The position numbers and the translations under genes were made by a program. Below the pieces are notes generated by a model. It ran no database searches. It was given only the letters and a program-made list of their open reading frames with translations, and was not told the DNA's origin. 26,336 nt of DNA from Phoronis australis (lineage: Eukaryota; Phoronida; Phoronidae), in the NCBI GenBank assembly GCA_002633005.1, contig NMRA01000314.1, forward strand, positions 470,898 through 497,233. The letters are read 5' to 3'. Of this stretch, positions 1 through 8,917 are shown one piece after another (position 1 is the first letter of the stretch; every line of letters begins with the position of its first letter).

Positions 1-48
1 TTAACGATCTAGCTATGTTAACCGACCTCTGAAGTGACATCTACTATG

Positions 49-63
49 TATATATATATATAT
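49..63. repeat. TA microsatellite
   Basis: A short run of TA dinucleotides. The same site in the second copy (1483-1491) is six bases shorter, the kind of length difference seen between alleles. Confidence 0.8.
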
Positions 64-1106
64 CCTTTTAAACCTGTTATAGTTGTTCTCGTTTTTGTTG
101 ATCTTCATTGTTATACAGTGACATAATATTCTAGAGAGAGTGTTGTCACTTAAACCAAGAAGAAGAAGTATAAGAACCTTTTGCACACCTTAGGACCCGT
201 TAGGAAGTGTAATACACAGCAACGCTCAAATCTCGCTTTATTTACCCACAATGCTTTAAACATCAATCAGGCGCGTTTGCTGCCTGGTTTTCATGCCACT
301 GGAGTTTAACATATTATTTGTTGTTATCTGGTTTTTACAAGTTTTTCTCTATTACATTACTCTATTCGTCCTTCCAATGCCAACGAAGCATTACAGCTAT
401 GCTGTGGGCTCCAACTCTGATGTGAGAAAATTTGTTAAAGTGGACAAATACCCTTGGATACATGATCTGAAATTCTTCACTTTCCTAACATCAATGACGG
501 ACATGAAAATGTGACAGATTTCCAAAACGAGGTCACGCGCTTTCTTATTTCCGGGACAAAGTAGAGTTCTATCGCCGTGTAATCCAGGACTGTCCTGTTC
601 CTTACAACTCAAACAAATACTCCCATTTTCAAACTTTTTCTTCTAGAAATCCTTCGTTCAGTTCCCAAAATCGAAAATTGGCCATTTTTGCACAGCGCAC
701 ACCAGGAGATATGACGTTATATTATTAGCAAAGCAATGGTATCAATAACATGATCAAACTTCATTTGATTTGAAACTTTCTAACTGAGATCTCAGAAGCA
801 CTAATATAAATTACTCTTTCGTTTTATGTGATTTTTATTTTTTCTACAAATATTGTAAAAGACCTATTTTTATAGTGGACTATTTGCATTTTTAAGCTCT
901 GATGTAAATAAGTGAACCTTGAAATTTCTGCATCTCGACGTTCAAATGTTGACGTATGTACTACACTTAAGTATGGCCCTTTTGAGAATTAGACCGGTAT
1001 AACATGATTTCCCAGCATCTATGTCGTTTTCAGCCAGTGTTTTGGATAGCAACACACGTGAAAACATCATGGCCCATTTTGTCATAACTTTATGTTTGTA
1101 TTTCAG

Positions 1107-1202
1107 AACTGGTTGACAAGTGTGTGGGATCAAGGATTCACATCATCATGAAGTCAGATAAAGAGATAGTCGGCACTTTGCTGGGATTTGATGATTTCGT
1201 CA
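1107..1202 (+). CDS. LSM5: LSM5 exon 2, copy 1 (Sm1 core)
   Basis: A 96-nt exon bounded by tttcag and gtatcc. It completes a split Glu codon, encodes LVDKCVGSRIHI and MKSDKEIVGTLLGFDDFV, and leaves one base of the next Asn codon. It differs from 2543-2638 at four positions, all synonymous (Ile ATC/ATA, Val GTC/GTT, Thr ACT/ACA, Leu TTG/CTG). Because 96 is divisible by three, including both copies would keep the frame but duplicate the Sm1 strands. Confidence 0.85.
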
Positions 1203-4200
1203 GTATCCTTTGTAGTGTTGAAATATGGCTATTGGCATGTACAACTGATGGGGGTGTTGAAATATGGCTATTGGCATGTACAACTGATGGGGGTGTTGAA
1301 ATATGGCTATTGGCATGTANTGCATTACATCAGTCCCTTCTCTTGATATCTTTGTCAGCTAGCTTTCTGCCTTTCTGAAGTAACATAGTGGGGTGCATCC
1401 ATTCGGAGCACCCGCTTACTGACTGCCTTATCTGTTAACGATCTATCTATGTTAACCGACCTCTGAAGTGACATCTACTATGTATATATATCCTTTTAAA
1501 CCTGTTATAGTTGTTCTCGTTTTTGTTGATCTTCATTGTTATACAGTGACATAATACTCTGGAGTGAGTGTGGTCACTTAAACCAAAAAGAAGAAGTATA
1601 AGAACCTTTTGCACACCTTAGGACACCTTTAGGAAGTGTAATACACAGCGACGCTCGATTCTCGCTTTATTTACCCACAATGCTTTAATCATCCATCAGG
1701 CGCATTTGCTGCCTGGTTTTCATGCCACTGGAGTTTAACATATTATTTGTTGTTATCTGGTTTTTACAAGTTTTTCTCTATTACATTACTCTATTCGTCC
1801 TTCCAATGCCAACGAAGTATTACTGCTATGCTGTAGGCTCCAACTCCGATGTGAGAAAATTTGATAAACTGGACAAATACCAGTGGATACATGATCTGAA
1901 ATTCTTCACCTTCCCAACATCAATGAGAGACACGAAAATGTGACAGATTTCCAAAACGAGGTCACGCGCTTTCTTATTTCCGGGACAAAGTAGAGTTCTG
2001 TCGCCGTGTAATCCAGGACTGCCCTGTTCCTTACAACTCAAACAAATACTCCCATTTTCAAACTTTTTCTTCTAGCAACCCTTCGTTCAGTTCCCAAAAT
2101 CGAAAATTGGCCATTTTTGCACAGGGCACACCAGGAGATATGACGTTATATTATTAGCAAAGCAATGGTATCAATAACATGATCAAACTTCATTTAATTT
2201 GAAACTTTCTAACCGAGATCTCAAAAGCACTAATATAAGTTACCCTTTCGTTTTATGTGATTTTTTATTTTTTCCACAAATATTGTAAAAGACCTATTTT
2301 TATAGTGGACTATTTGCATTTTTAAGCCCTGATGTAAATAAGTGGACCTTGAAATTTCTACATCTCGACGTTCAAATGTTGACGTATGTACTACACTTAA
2401 GTATGGCCCTTTTGAGAATAAGACCGGTATAACATGATTTCCCAGCATCTATGTCGTTTTCAGCCAGTGTTTTGGATAGCAACACACGTGAAAACATCAT
2501 GGCCCATTTTGTCATAACTTTATACTTATGTTTGTATTTCAGAACTGGTTGACAAGTGTGTGGGATCAAGGATTCACATAATCATGAAGTCAGATAAAGA
2601 GATAGTTGGCACACTGCTGGGATTTGATGATTTCGTCAGTATCCTTTGTAGTGTTGAAATATGGCTATTGGCATGTACAACTGATGGGGGTGTTGAAATA
2701 TGGCTATTGGCATGTACAACTGATGGGGGTGGAACTGAACTCAATTGAAAAGGACTTTCATGGCTTTGAAAAATCTGTCATGCACTATTGCAAATGGCAT
2801 CTTATCAGACTACCTGCTTGAGATCATGATCAGCACATAAGGTTTCTCAGGGCGACTTGCCAACTTGTAGATCCTGATATCACGCAATAAAGAAATGTCA
2901 ATGCTTTTTAATCCCTGAAATCACCTCAAATTTGTCTAAGGAACTGCTTGAGGTTAATTTAGGTACGTTAAATGGATCAAATTAGAAATTTATTTATGTG
3001 ATGGAACGCAGGCTTTTAGCCACTTTGAATTGAATACTGTTACTAATAAACTGATGTTGCATTGGTATCAGGCTCTCATTTTATCAAAGGTTCCTATGTC
3101 GAGTCACATCATATTGTGAAGTGCTTCTTCGTGCCCATTTTTTTTCCTCAAAATGCGATGTAGGAGAGCACGCTGTGTCTCATGTACTACCTGTCTCCTT
3201 AACTCCTCTGTTCAGATATGGTGCTGGAAGACGTCACTGAGTTGTACGTATTCACTTATAGGTTTTTAAAAACTTGGGTTTCTTCTGTAGTCACTTTACT
3301 TGTATAGAAAATTTTGTGTTCAGAAATTGATGTTTACTTACACTTGACATTGTCTTATTTGTAAGTAAGAGTATGTCACATTGACAAAACAAGGTCGTGT
3401 TGAATAAGCTGTCTCCATTGTGCGCTTGCATGTATTACACGTTCATGTAGCTGCAGCCATGAAGATTACAACGCCATCTATTGTAGGAATGTGGAGCTGT
3501 GAACTATGATCTAAATTAAGATTGAGTCAGCAAGGTTTCAAAGTATTACCCCTAATGTCTTTAGGTGCTTCCAGAAATAAGAAGTTTGATGTGGAATAAT
3601 TTGTGCTCTTGTCTTTCACCAAACCAAAATTAGACTTTCGAATCAAACCCCGGCTTGACAGTATGTACCATGATTCTGTGATTTCTTGCAACCAGAACTA
3701 TTGTCTCCTAATGCGTGTCGGTTTTGGATAAAATGTCTTTTGTGTTTCAGTGAAAGCACACCAGAGGGCAGGCGAATCACCAAGCTGGACCAAATTCTGT
3801 TGAACGGCAACAATATCACTATGGTAATGAAAACATTAACTAACCACTGAGCACAGGATAGTAAGCAGTCAGAACACAGACATCTTTGTGCAGGGCTCAA
3901 CACTAACTTTTTCTTCAACCTGCCCTACTTACTCAAAATTTACATGCCCAAACAGAAAATTCATGTTGCCTGGAATATGAAATTTGGTAATGTTGAATTA
4001 AACAATTTGAAACTGTATGAGATGCCAAAATGGAAGAAATTCAAGACAGATTTACACTCCAAAATCATGATAGTATTAACATCAACATTTAAAATGTTGT
4101 CAACACTTCAATAAAATGTTGACAGCATTTTACTTAAATGTTACCAATATTTTCAAAAAAATCTTGCCGACATTTTAAAAACCTTGGCAGTATTTTATTT

Positions 4201-4674
4201 AAGCGTTTACAGCATTTTAAAGGTTGATGTTAATATTATCATGATCTTGGGGTGTGAATCTGTGTTGAATTTGATCCGTTTTGGCATCTGTAAAAGTGTT
4301 GCAGTAACATAAAAAATACCACTCAGTGTCAAAGAATTGTAATGAAAATTTGAAATTCAGGAACAAGAAAATTCAATGGACCTGCATGTACCGGGTCTAG
4401 AATGAAATGCACGCATTGATATCCTTGACACTACTACAGCCAAAGATTGGATGTAAAATGTAATTGGGCAATAGTCACTTACGGGTCCTTGATTTTGAGA
4501 ACCAGTTTGATGCCTGTTATTCAGTGGAGAAAACTGGTTCCCCTGTAAGTGACAATTACCAATAATTGAATAATAGAATTTAACTTTTTAAGTACACTCT
4601 TGCGCTTTATCATTAAAATAGTTGTTGTCTTGTTTCAGCTGGTCCCTGGTGGAGAAGGCCCATTGGAGTTATGA
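1107..4674 (+). CDS. LSM5: LSM5, U6 snRNA-associated Sm-like protein LSm5 (5'-partial gene)
   Basis: LSm5 is a subunit of two heteroheptameric rings: nuclear LSm2-8, which binds the U-rich 3' end of U6 snRNA, and cytoplasmic LSm1-7, which drives decapping in mRNA decay. Visible coding exons are 1107-1202 or its near-identical copy 2543-2638, then 3216-3243, 3751-3823 and 4639-4674. Using one copy of the duplicated exon they join in frame into about 77 residues that follow animal LSm5 closely: ELVDKCVGSRIHI, then MKSDKEIVGTLLGFDDFV (Sm1), VLEDVTEFESTPEGRR, the Sm2 motif LLNGNNITM, and the tail LVPGGEGPLEL. Human LSm5 has 91 residues, so only the ~15-residue first exon is missing, presumably upstream. 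All junctions are GT-AG. The family assignment is near certain; which exon copy is used is open. Confidence 0.95.
1217..1319. repeat. 39-bp minisatellite, 2.6 units, just after LSM5 exon 2 copy 1
   Basis: The unit begins gttgaaatatggctattggc and ends ctgatgggggt. Units lie at 1217-1255, 1256-1294 and a truncated third at 1295-1319, ending at the N. The array starts 14 bases after the exon's splice donor. At 39 bp the unit keeps the reading frame, so a short open frame runs through it; I see no reason to call it coding. Confidence 0.9.
1320..1320. other. Ambiguous base (N) at the end of duplication copy 1
   Basis: The only undetermined base I noticed. It sits inside the third minisatellite unit, exactly where copy 1 loses similarity to copy 2. 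The next 114 bases (1321-1434) are absent from copy 2. This position fits an assembly join between haplotypes. Confidence 0.9.
2543..2638 (+). CDS. LSM5: LSM5 exon 2, copy 2 (Sm1 core)
   Basis: A 96-nt exon with acceptor atttcag and donor gtatcc, encoding the same residues as 1107-1202. This copy is contiguous with the downstream LSM5 exons and is the safer choice for the gene model. The exon end gtcA joins ATATGG of exon 3 to restore the conserved F-V-N-M-V-L-E-D. Confidence 0.9.
2653..2730. repeat. 39-bp minisatellite, two units, after LSM5 exon 2 copy 2
   Basis: Two exact tandem units of the 39-bp sequence also seen at 1217-1319 (2653-2691 and 2692-2730). The rest of this intron, to 3215, shows no further feature I can support. 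Confidence 0.9.
3216..3243 (+). CDS. LSM5: LSM5 exon 3 (28-nt micro-exon)
   Basis: Acceptor ctgttcag and donor gtacgt. It encodes (N)-M-V-L-E-D-V-T-E-(F), with split codons at both ends, and joins exons 2 and 4 in frame to match the LSm5 segment between Sm1 and Sm2. At 28 nt it would be missed without homology. The following intron (3244-3750) shows no feature I can support. Confidence 0.9.
3751..3823 (+). CDS. LSM5: LSM5 exon 4 (Sm2 motif)
   Basis: A 73-nt exon with acceptor gtgtttcag and donor gtaatg. It encodes F-E-S-T-P-E-G-R-R-I-T-K-L-D-Q and I-L-L-N-G-N-N-I-T-M. The N-G-N-N-I-T segment is the Sm2 motif, which helps form the RNA-binding pocket and the strand contacts between ring subunits. 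Confidence 0.95.
3941..4390. mobile_element. Long palindromic MITE-like element in the last LSM5 intron
   Basis: An imperfect inverted repeat centred near 4150. The core arms (about 4021-4135 and 4170-4288) pair over more than 100 bases: gatgccaaaa pairs with ttttggcatc, and atcatgata with tatcatgat. Weaker pairing continues outwards to tacatgc at 3941 and gcatgta at 4384-4390. There is no coding capacity. A foldback or MITE-type non-autonomous element is the likely nature; I could not settle a target-site duplication. Confidence 0.7.
4464..4562. mobile_element. 99-bp MITE with TAA target-site duplication
   Basis: The ends are imperfect inverted repeats: TTGGGCAATAGTCACTTAC on the left pairs with GTAAGTGACAATTACCAA on the right. 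Inside them GAACCAGTTT pairs with AAACTGGTTC. TAA lies directly outside both ends (4461-4463 and 4563-4565). A 3-bp TWA duplication is typical of PIF/Harbinger elements, so a Harbinger-type MITE is plausible but not proven. Confidence 0.6.
4639..4674 (+). CDS. LSM5: LSM5 exon 5 (C-terminus and stop)
   Basis: Acceptor cttgtttcag, then codons for LVPGGEGPLEL and a TGA stop at 4672-4674. Human LSm5 ends LVPGGEGPEV, so the protein end is where expected. Confidence 0.95.
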   Translation: MVPGGEGPLEL

Positions 4675-5160
4675 TGAGAATCAGATGACAGAGACACCTG
4701 GTGGCAGTGAAATAAAATTTCCTTATCACTGCTGTTGTTTTCCTCAAATTGCTATCAAGAGACAATATGAGTCATCGTATTTGAATGCTTTAGATATTAT
4801 CTGGTGGACAGGTCCTTGCTATTACCTTTGACCTAGATCAACGGGACAGTGAGGAGTCCTGCCTTGTAGCAATGACAAGAAATGTCCAGGGTTTGTTTTC
4901 TTGAACTTATTAAGCACGAGGAGTCTCTTATTCAGATGCCTTACGTAGATTATTAACTGTTGTCTCATCATTGTTTTCTTTACTCTGGGACTACTGTTTC
5001 TTCAAATTGATGTTATATAAACAGATATGCACCAGACCAGTATCTGTTAAACTGCCTAGTGCTACAGAAGTCTGTTCTCTTTATTTCCCACAGCAGGTGG
5101 TGCTGTTTGTATTTTGTTGTTTCATAAACACAATAAATATTTTGTAGACTTTGTACTTAT
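4675..5160 (+). other. LSM5 3' untranslated region
   Basis: Non-coding sequence after the stop codon. AATAAA hexamers occur at 4710-4715, only 36 bases after the stop, and at 5132-5137, which is followed by T- and GT-rich sequence. The downstream signal looks better placed for the main polyadenylation site; the early one could give a very short UTR. Confidence 0.55.
5132..5137 (+). terminator. Polyadenylation signal, likely end of LSM5
   Basis: A canonical AATAAA followed within 30 bases by T/GT-rich sequence (ttttgtagactttgtac). It lies 458 bases after the LSM5 stop codon. Confidence 0.5.
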
Positions 5161-6082
5161 TTCTTGTAAATCGCGATTTCGTGCACCCACATATGTGTAT
5201 GCGTCACATATTGCCGTCATCTCTGTGTGGCATCCGTAGGGCTGCGGTGGCTGTGGATCTTAAATAATTTATTTGCATGCTCCTAGCTATGCTGGTGCAC
5301 AGCAGGAACTAAATGACTAAACATAATCTATGCTAGACAAAGTGCAGTTGTATTGATTGACAACTTGTAAATGTGAAAACAAAAAGTTCAGCAAATAGGT
5401 GGCCTTTGCGCTAATGAAGTACCTCCCGGGCTGACATAGCCACATCATGCAGTGTTATTCCCCAGCACCAGTGGTCACGATACTTTCTGGACAGGATTCA
5501 GTGATTTGTTGGGGATCATTTTCACTACAAAACTCTTTCTTAAAAACATTTGACAATTTTCAATCTACTTCATATTCACATCGTTGCTATATGTTGTGTT
5601 TCTAACTGGTCAAGCAATCGCAGAGATCAGGAATTGGCCTGCAAGTTCCAGTTAAAACTATTTAGAGGATCTTGAAATTTTCTAAGTGTAGTCCTAGAAA
5701 TGTGGCAATGGATGGTGATGACTTTTGGAGGGATTCGACTTCCGCTGTGGCATTTATTTTTATTTACATTTGTCTCTATTTCGTTTCCTTTTGTTGGTTG
5801 GCCTGTGTACCTACTGAGAACGGCATGACTGACTTTGATCTTCTTATGGGTGCTGCGCCCTGGTGATGATTTTGTCTTTTGCTTTTGTGGTTGTTACTCC
5901 AAAACCGGTCGCAGGATCTTTGTAAAACTTGACACGAGAATTCCAACAGATGACGCTTGGACAAATCGGACTGCTACGTTTTCCTCGACATGTTCTGAAT
6001 TTCTTGTCCGATTTTTATGCCCCCAGATGTACGTATTATTTGTGTATACTGCAGTTTTCTTACCTCGCGTCCGATATTGTAT
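5161..6082. other. Intergenic stretch without a recognised gene
   Basis: No recognised gene. On the minus strand, 5700-5755 reads ATAEVESLQKSSPSIA in one frame and is weakly similar to part of the ORF at 6083-6565 (TAVVGAIRNSPSSVV). That may point to an old internal duplication. Confidence 0.4.
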
Positions 6083-6565
6083 CTATGAAAACCCTTGCAT
6101 GATTTTAATGAGATTTGTTTGATATGTTCCGGTTATGAAGCAGACTACAGACGATGGTGAGTTTCGGATCGCTCCCACTACCGCTGTGCACTTCAGTGTC
6201 GATTTTAGTTTTTCATGTTTACCACTGTAATTTTGGAGTTCCAGTTCCTTCTCTTGATGGATTTTCACGAAATTTGACAAATGAGTTTCTAGTAAGACGA
6301 CTACGCCTTCACATTTCAGGCGGATTTTGCCATATTCTGAGTCACCTTGGGGCAATTCTTGATTTGCGAATCCTTTTTGGCGTCCGCTGATGGTTGACGC
6401 TGATTTTCGGATGAGTATGCCCTGCTCCAACGAAATTGATTTTTCTTTATGTATCCCTAGAGCATCTCCCAGTAATTTACACCGCTCAAAATCCGATAGT
6501 TTTGCCTGTTGGATCACTTGGGCCGAAGATGCCTGCCACGTTGTCTTGGAGGCCGGGACATTCAT
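6083..6565 (-). CDS. Unrecognised 160-codon ORF
   Basis: The longest open frame in the window, and I do not recognise it. The middle is charged and could form helices (QVIQQAKLSDFERCKLL; NFVKIHQEKELELQNYSG), with no visible signal peptide, membrane segment or zinc-binding motif. Its last ~35 codons look less protein-like. There is no splice-compatible partner exon I can name and no polyadenylation signal I would tie to it. It sits between unclassified repeats, so it could be a fragment of a mobile element, a single exon of an unknown gene, or a chance ORF. Confidence 0.2.
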   Translation of the reverse strand: MNVPASKTTWQASSAQVIQQAKLSDFERCKLLGDALGIHKEKSISLEQGILIRKSASTISGRQKGFANQELPQGDSEYGKIRLKCEGVVVLLETHLSNFVKIHQEKELELQNYSGKHEKLKSTLKCTAVVGAIRNSPSSVVCFITGTYQTNLIKIMQGFS

Positions 6566-6599
6566 TTATAATTAGCTGCGTTGTACGTGGTCTTTACCC

Positions 6600-7135
6600 A
6601 CTGTTGTTACATTTTACGGATTCACTGATTCGACGCATTTTGCCCTCATTTATTCATCCCCCATTTACGGATTATTAATTTTTTTTATTTGCATTTTACC
6701 TTTCTTTCTCAGTATTTGAGAACTCATTAAATTTAATTCGTTGCATTTCACAATGCAGTGATTACTGACATTTTATAAGTGCATTACAATTAACCATTTC
6801 GTTTTACAGAATAAAAATTAACGGAACTAAACGGGTGTATTGTTTCGTATGCAAGTTCATTTAGTCGTCACATTCTTTGGATTCAACCATAAATTCGACT
6901 GCAAATTTTGGAAATTTTTGAACACCTAGCATTTAAAGATTCTCATAAGTTTGTTCGGATTGTACGATTTCTATAACATTTGTCAATCGTTACATTCTGA
7001 GGATTCATTACGTTGCAAATTTCACATTGATAATCTTTATTTTACAGATTAAATTATTCACTGCATTTTACACATGTGTTTTTTGTACTCTCTACATTTT
7101 ACTAATTAGGTTGCATTTTAAGAGTTCAACACTTC
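6600..7135. repeat. Degenerate AT-rich repeat, motif like gcattttacagatta
   Basis: Variants of one motif recur irregularly on the plus strand: cattttacggattc near 6612, gcattttacc near 6691, gttgcatttcac near 6742, cgttttacagaat near 6801, attttacagatt near 7040, gcattttacac near 7064 and ttgcattttaag near 7100. Spacing and sequence are poorly kept, as in an old satellite or the decayed end of an element. No coding sequence is visible. Confidence 0.35.
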
Positions 7136-8278
7136 GTAAAAATATGGAACAGGCCCGCCGTGATGTTACACGGTTGTGAATGACAGTTACTTCTGTGCTT
7201 TACAAAACGGGTAAAGCCGAAATACTGAGACAATGCTGCACTGCTTCGTTTCATTTATTAAAGCAATGTGGGGCGGCTATAAACGATTTCCAAAAACTGA
7301 AATTTCAATTTTTATAAGTTGCTCGTTTTGGCACTCTTTGAAATTAATTCCTATTCAAGAATTCAGAGTTACTGGGTCATTGAGGAATTTCAGGTTCCGA
7401 CAAAATTCCGTAGTTGCCAAGGAGTTCAAAACGTTAGCGGAAAAATGATCTACTGATGATAACGTTGCAGTTCGCAATGAACAGGGATAATTATAGTATG
7501 TTTGTTGCCTGCAGTATGCTTTCACTGACACTCGAACTATTTTGACACTCAGTGCCTGTGTAACAATTGACCACCTTGGAAAAATGACTCGGGCCTCTTT
7601 TTGAACGCTAAAGAAGTGGCCCGGATCATTTTTCAACGTTCAATTTTGGTCCATCGCCGCTGTTGAAAACGAGTCAGCTCATTGAGAATGTGTTGGGGGT
7701 CATTTTTCAACGGTTTCGTTTACCCAGCAACTCATAAAGAAAGAACGGATATTCCGTTTCTTTGATCGGATTGTTATCACCCGAGTGGCGGATTAATCAT
7801 AACTGGGGCTCTAGGCTGTGCTCAACTCTGGGCCTCTTCTTTGTTGAACATCAACACGGACATTCCCACTGACCGGTAATACAAAGACGTGCTCTGAAAA
7901 GGGTAACTCGTTAAGCAGCAACCCGGGTAGGTCACTCCCATCACCACCTGACGGAATTGTGGGAGTGTTTGTTAATATTTCTTGACGAGATGTCCCACTT
8001 GGACTCAAGACAGGCCTACTACTGCCAAAGAGGTCCCAAAAATTTCCAATGCGAATGCGCGTTACAAGTCGAAACAAAAGGCAGATTTACTGTGGTACTT
8101 TCAGTACGTACGTGATAGGGCCTCGCGTCTCTTATGGTTTTTGTTAAGGACTGCGACGGGGCGAGGTAGTGAGGAGGGGACCTCGCCAGCTTCGTTGGTA
8201 CAGGGCCCCCGTTTTTATAAATCAGATCTGCACCTGGGTCAAACGGCCCTTGAACTACATTAACGCGGGCGTGTAGCC
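7136..8278. other. Unclassified sequence, GC-richer from about 7800
   Basis: Short ORFs occur on both strands (for example 7355-7636 and 7811-8077 minus, 7982-8263 plus), but none shows a domain I recognise. The motif tcatttttcaacg occurs twice (7626-7638 and 7699-7711). Base composition becomes visibly GC-richer towards 8278 and stays so past the LINE to about 9050. This suggests that one older GC-rich element or gene remnant was split by the LINE insertion. Confidence 0.3.
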
Positions 8279-8288
8279 ACTAAGGCGC
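8279..8288. repeat. Left target-site duplication of the LINE
   Basis: ACTAAGGCGC here is repeated exactly at 8876-8885, directly after the A-rich tail of the LINE fragment. Confidence 0.8.
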
Positions 8289-8875
8289 CAGTCCCATTGA
8301 CATCATTCCAACTTCCCCGCAACCATGAAATGTCAAGATCAAGATGTGGCCTATTCCTAAACAACGAGAAATTTATACATAATTTTAATAATATTTCGCC
8401 TCTGTGTTCCTGTGGAGATACCCAGACATATCCTCATGTTTTCTTTGCTTGTGAGGTATGCAAGGAGGATAGGGTACAGCTCTTCCAGGCACTCGAACAA
8501 TATCCCAATGTTTATAAAAATATTCTGAAATTCCGCAATTGTACAACAAAATTAATTTCTTTCTATATGGATGTCAAGAACTTAACTCAAACGAAAATAA
8601 GGTTTTATTTGAAATAGTATCAGAATTTCTTTATAACATTAAATCTCTTTGTGTGAGTGGATAGAATTTTATACATCTGTATGAAAATGAATTATTTTCA
8701 TTCGTTGTCATATATCATTGTATTCTTAACATCAGTTTTTTATTTATGTATTCGTATATAATCATTGTATATAGACTCCTTTGTATTTTTTTACCCAGAT
8801 CTAATGCCTCTTGGCGCTTTCTGGGTTATGTATATTCATTGTATTCTGAAGATTTCGTAATAAACATTAAAAAAA
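8289..8875 (+). mobile_element. 5'-truncated non-LTR retrotransposon (LINE) copy
   Basis: A 587-bp insertion flanked by the 10-bp direct repeat ACTAAGGCGC and ending in an A-rich tail preceded by aataaac. It holds the 3' end of a LINE ORF2 and its 3' UTR. The UTR has a stem-forming segment: acccag near 8799 pairs with ctgggt at 8821. Severe 5' truncation is usual for LINE copies. The short, intact-looking target-site duplication and open frame suggest a fairly recent insertion. Confidence 0.8.
8291..8617 (+). pseudogene. C-terminal remnant of LINE ORF2 (reverse transcriptase polyprotein)
   Basis: The frame is open from the 5' truncation point to a TAG stop at 8615-8617, about 108 codons. It contains SRSRCGLFLNNEKF and then CSCGDTQTYPHVFFACEVC. 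That C-x-C...H...C arrangement is the cysteine/histidine motif found after the reverse transcriptase domain in several LINE clades. No RT catalytic motif remains, so the copy cannot be active. I cannot assign the clade. Confidence 0.75.
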
Positions 8876-8885
8876 ACTAAGGCGC
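8876..8885. repeat. Right target-site duplication of the LINE
   Basis: ACTAAGGCGC, identical to 8279-8288. Removing one copy and the LINE rejoins GC-rich host sequence. Confidence 0.8.
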
Positions 8886-8917
8886 GGAGGGGTTCGATAA
8901 TTCTATCGAATCCCTCC
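8886..8917. repeat. 14-bp stem, 4-base loop hairpin
   Basis: GGAGGGGTTCGATA, loop attc, then TATCGAATCCCTCC. All positions pair, one of them as G-T. It belongs to the sequence that was present before the LINE inserted next to it. The arm resembles a tRNA T-arm (GGTTCGA), but no tRNA surrounds it. Confidence 0.8.

Larger units (their letters stand above)
1..1319. repeat. Copy 1 of a ~1.3 kb direct duplication containing LSM5 exon 2
   Basis: This stretch matches 1435-2730 almost base for base from its first bases (ttaacgatct) to the minisatellite after LSM5 exon 2. The copies differ by scattered substitutions, a longer TA microsatellite here (49-63 against 1483-1491), a 4-bp indel in the intron, and three rather than two 39-bp minisatellite units. 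The copy stops at an N at 1320. Apart from the exon at 1107-1202 I see no gene; short ORFs on both strands are repeated in copy 2 and look incidental. The copy probably represents the intron upstream of LSM5 exon 2. The start of the repeat may lie left of the window. Confidence 0.9.
1435..2730. repeat. Copy 2 of the ~1.3 kb direct duplication
   Basis: Second copy of 1-1319, offset by roughly 1430 bases. It includes LSM5 exon 2 (2543-2638) and two minisatellite units, and runs on without a break into the intron leading to exon 3. It is therefore the copy physically joined to the rest of LSM5. Confidence 0.9.

Noticed and set aside
293-612. Overlapping ORFs of ~71-73 codons on both strands, repeated at 1722-2041
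   Set aside because: They recur only because the segment is duplicated, have no recognisable domain, and lie in LSM5 intronic or upstream sequence.
4710-4715. AATAAA 36 bases after the LSM5 stop as the main polyadenylation signal
   Set aside because: Very close to the stop and without the T/GT-rich downstream context seen at 5132-5137; kept only as a possible alternative.
5672-6122. Plus-strand ORFs with hydrophobic runs that could suggest a membrane protein
   Set aside because: Hydrophobicity follows from T-rich sequence; there is no family resemblance and the frames are short and overlapping.
7811-8263. ORFs on both strands of the GC-rich stretch (88 and 93 codons)
   Set aside because: GC-rich DNA gives longer chance ORFs on both strands; no domain recognised in either.
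8886-8917. tRNA T-arm-like GGTTCGA within the hairpin
   Set aside because: No A box, anticodon arm or acceptor stem around it.
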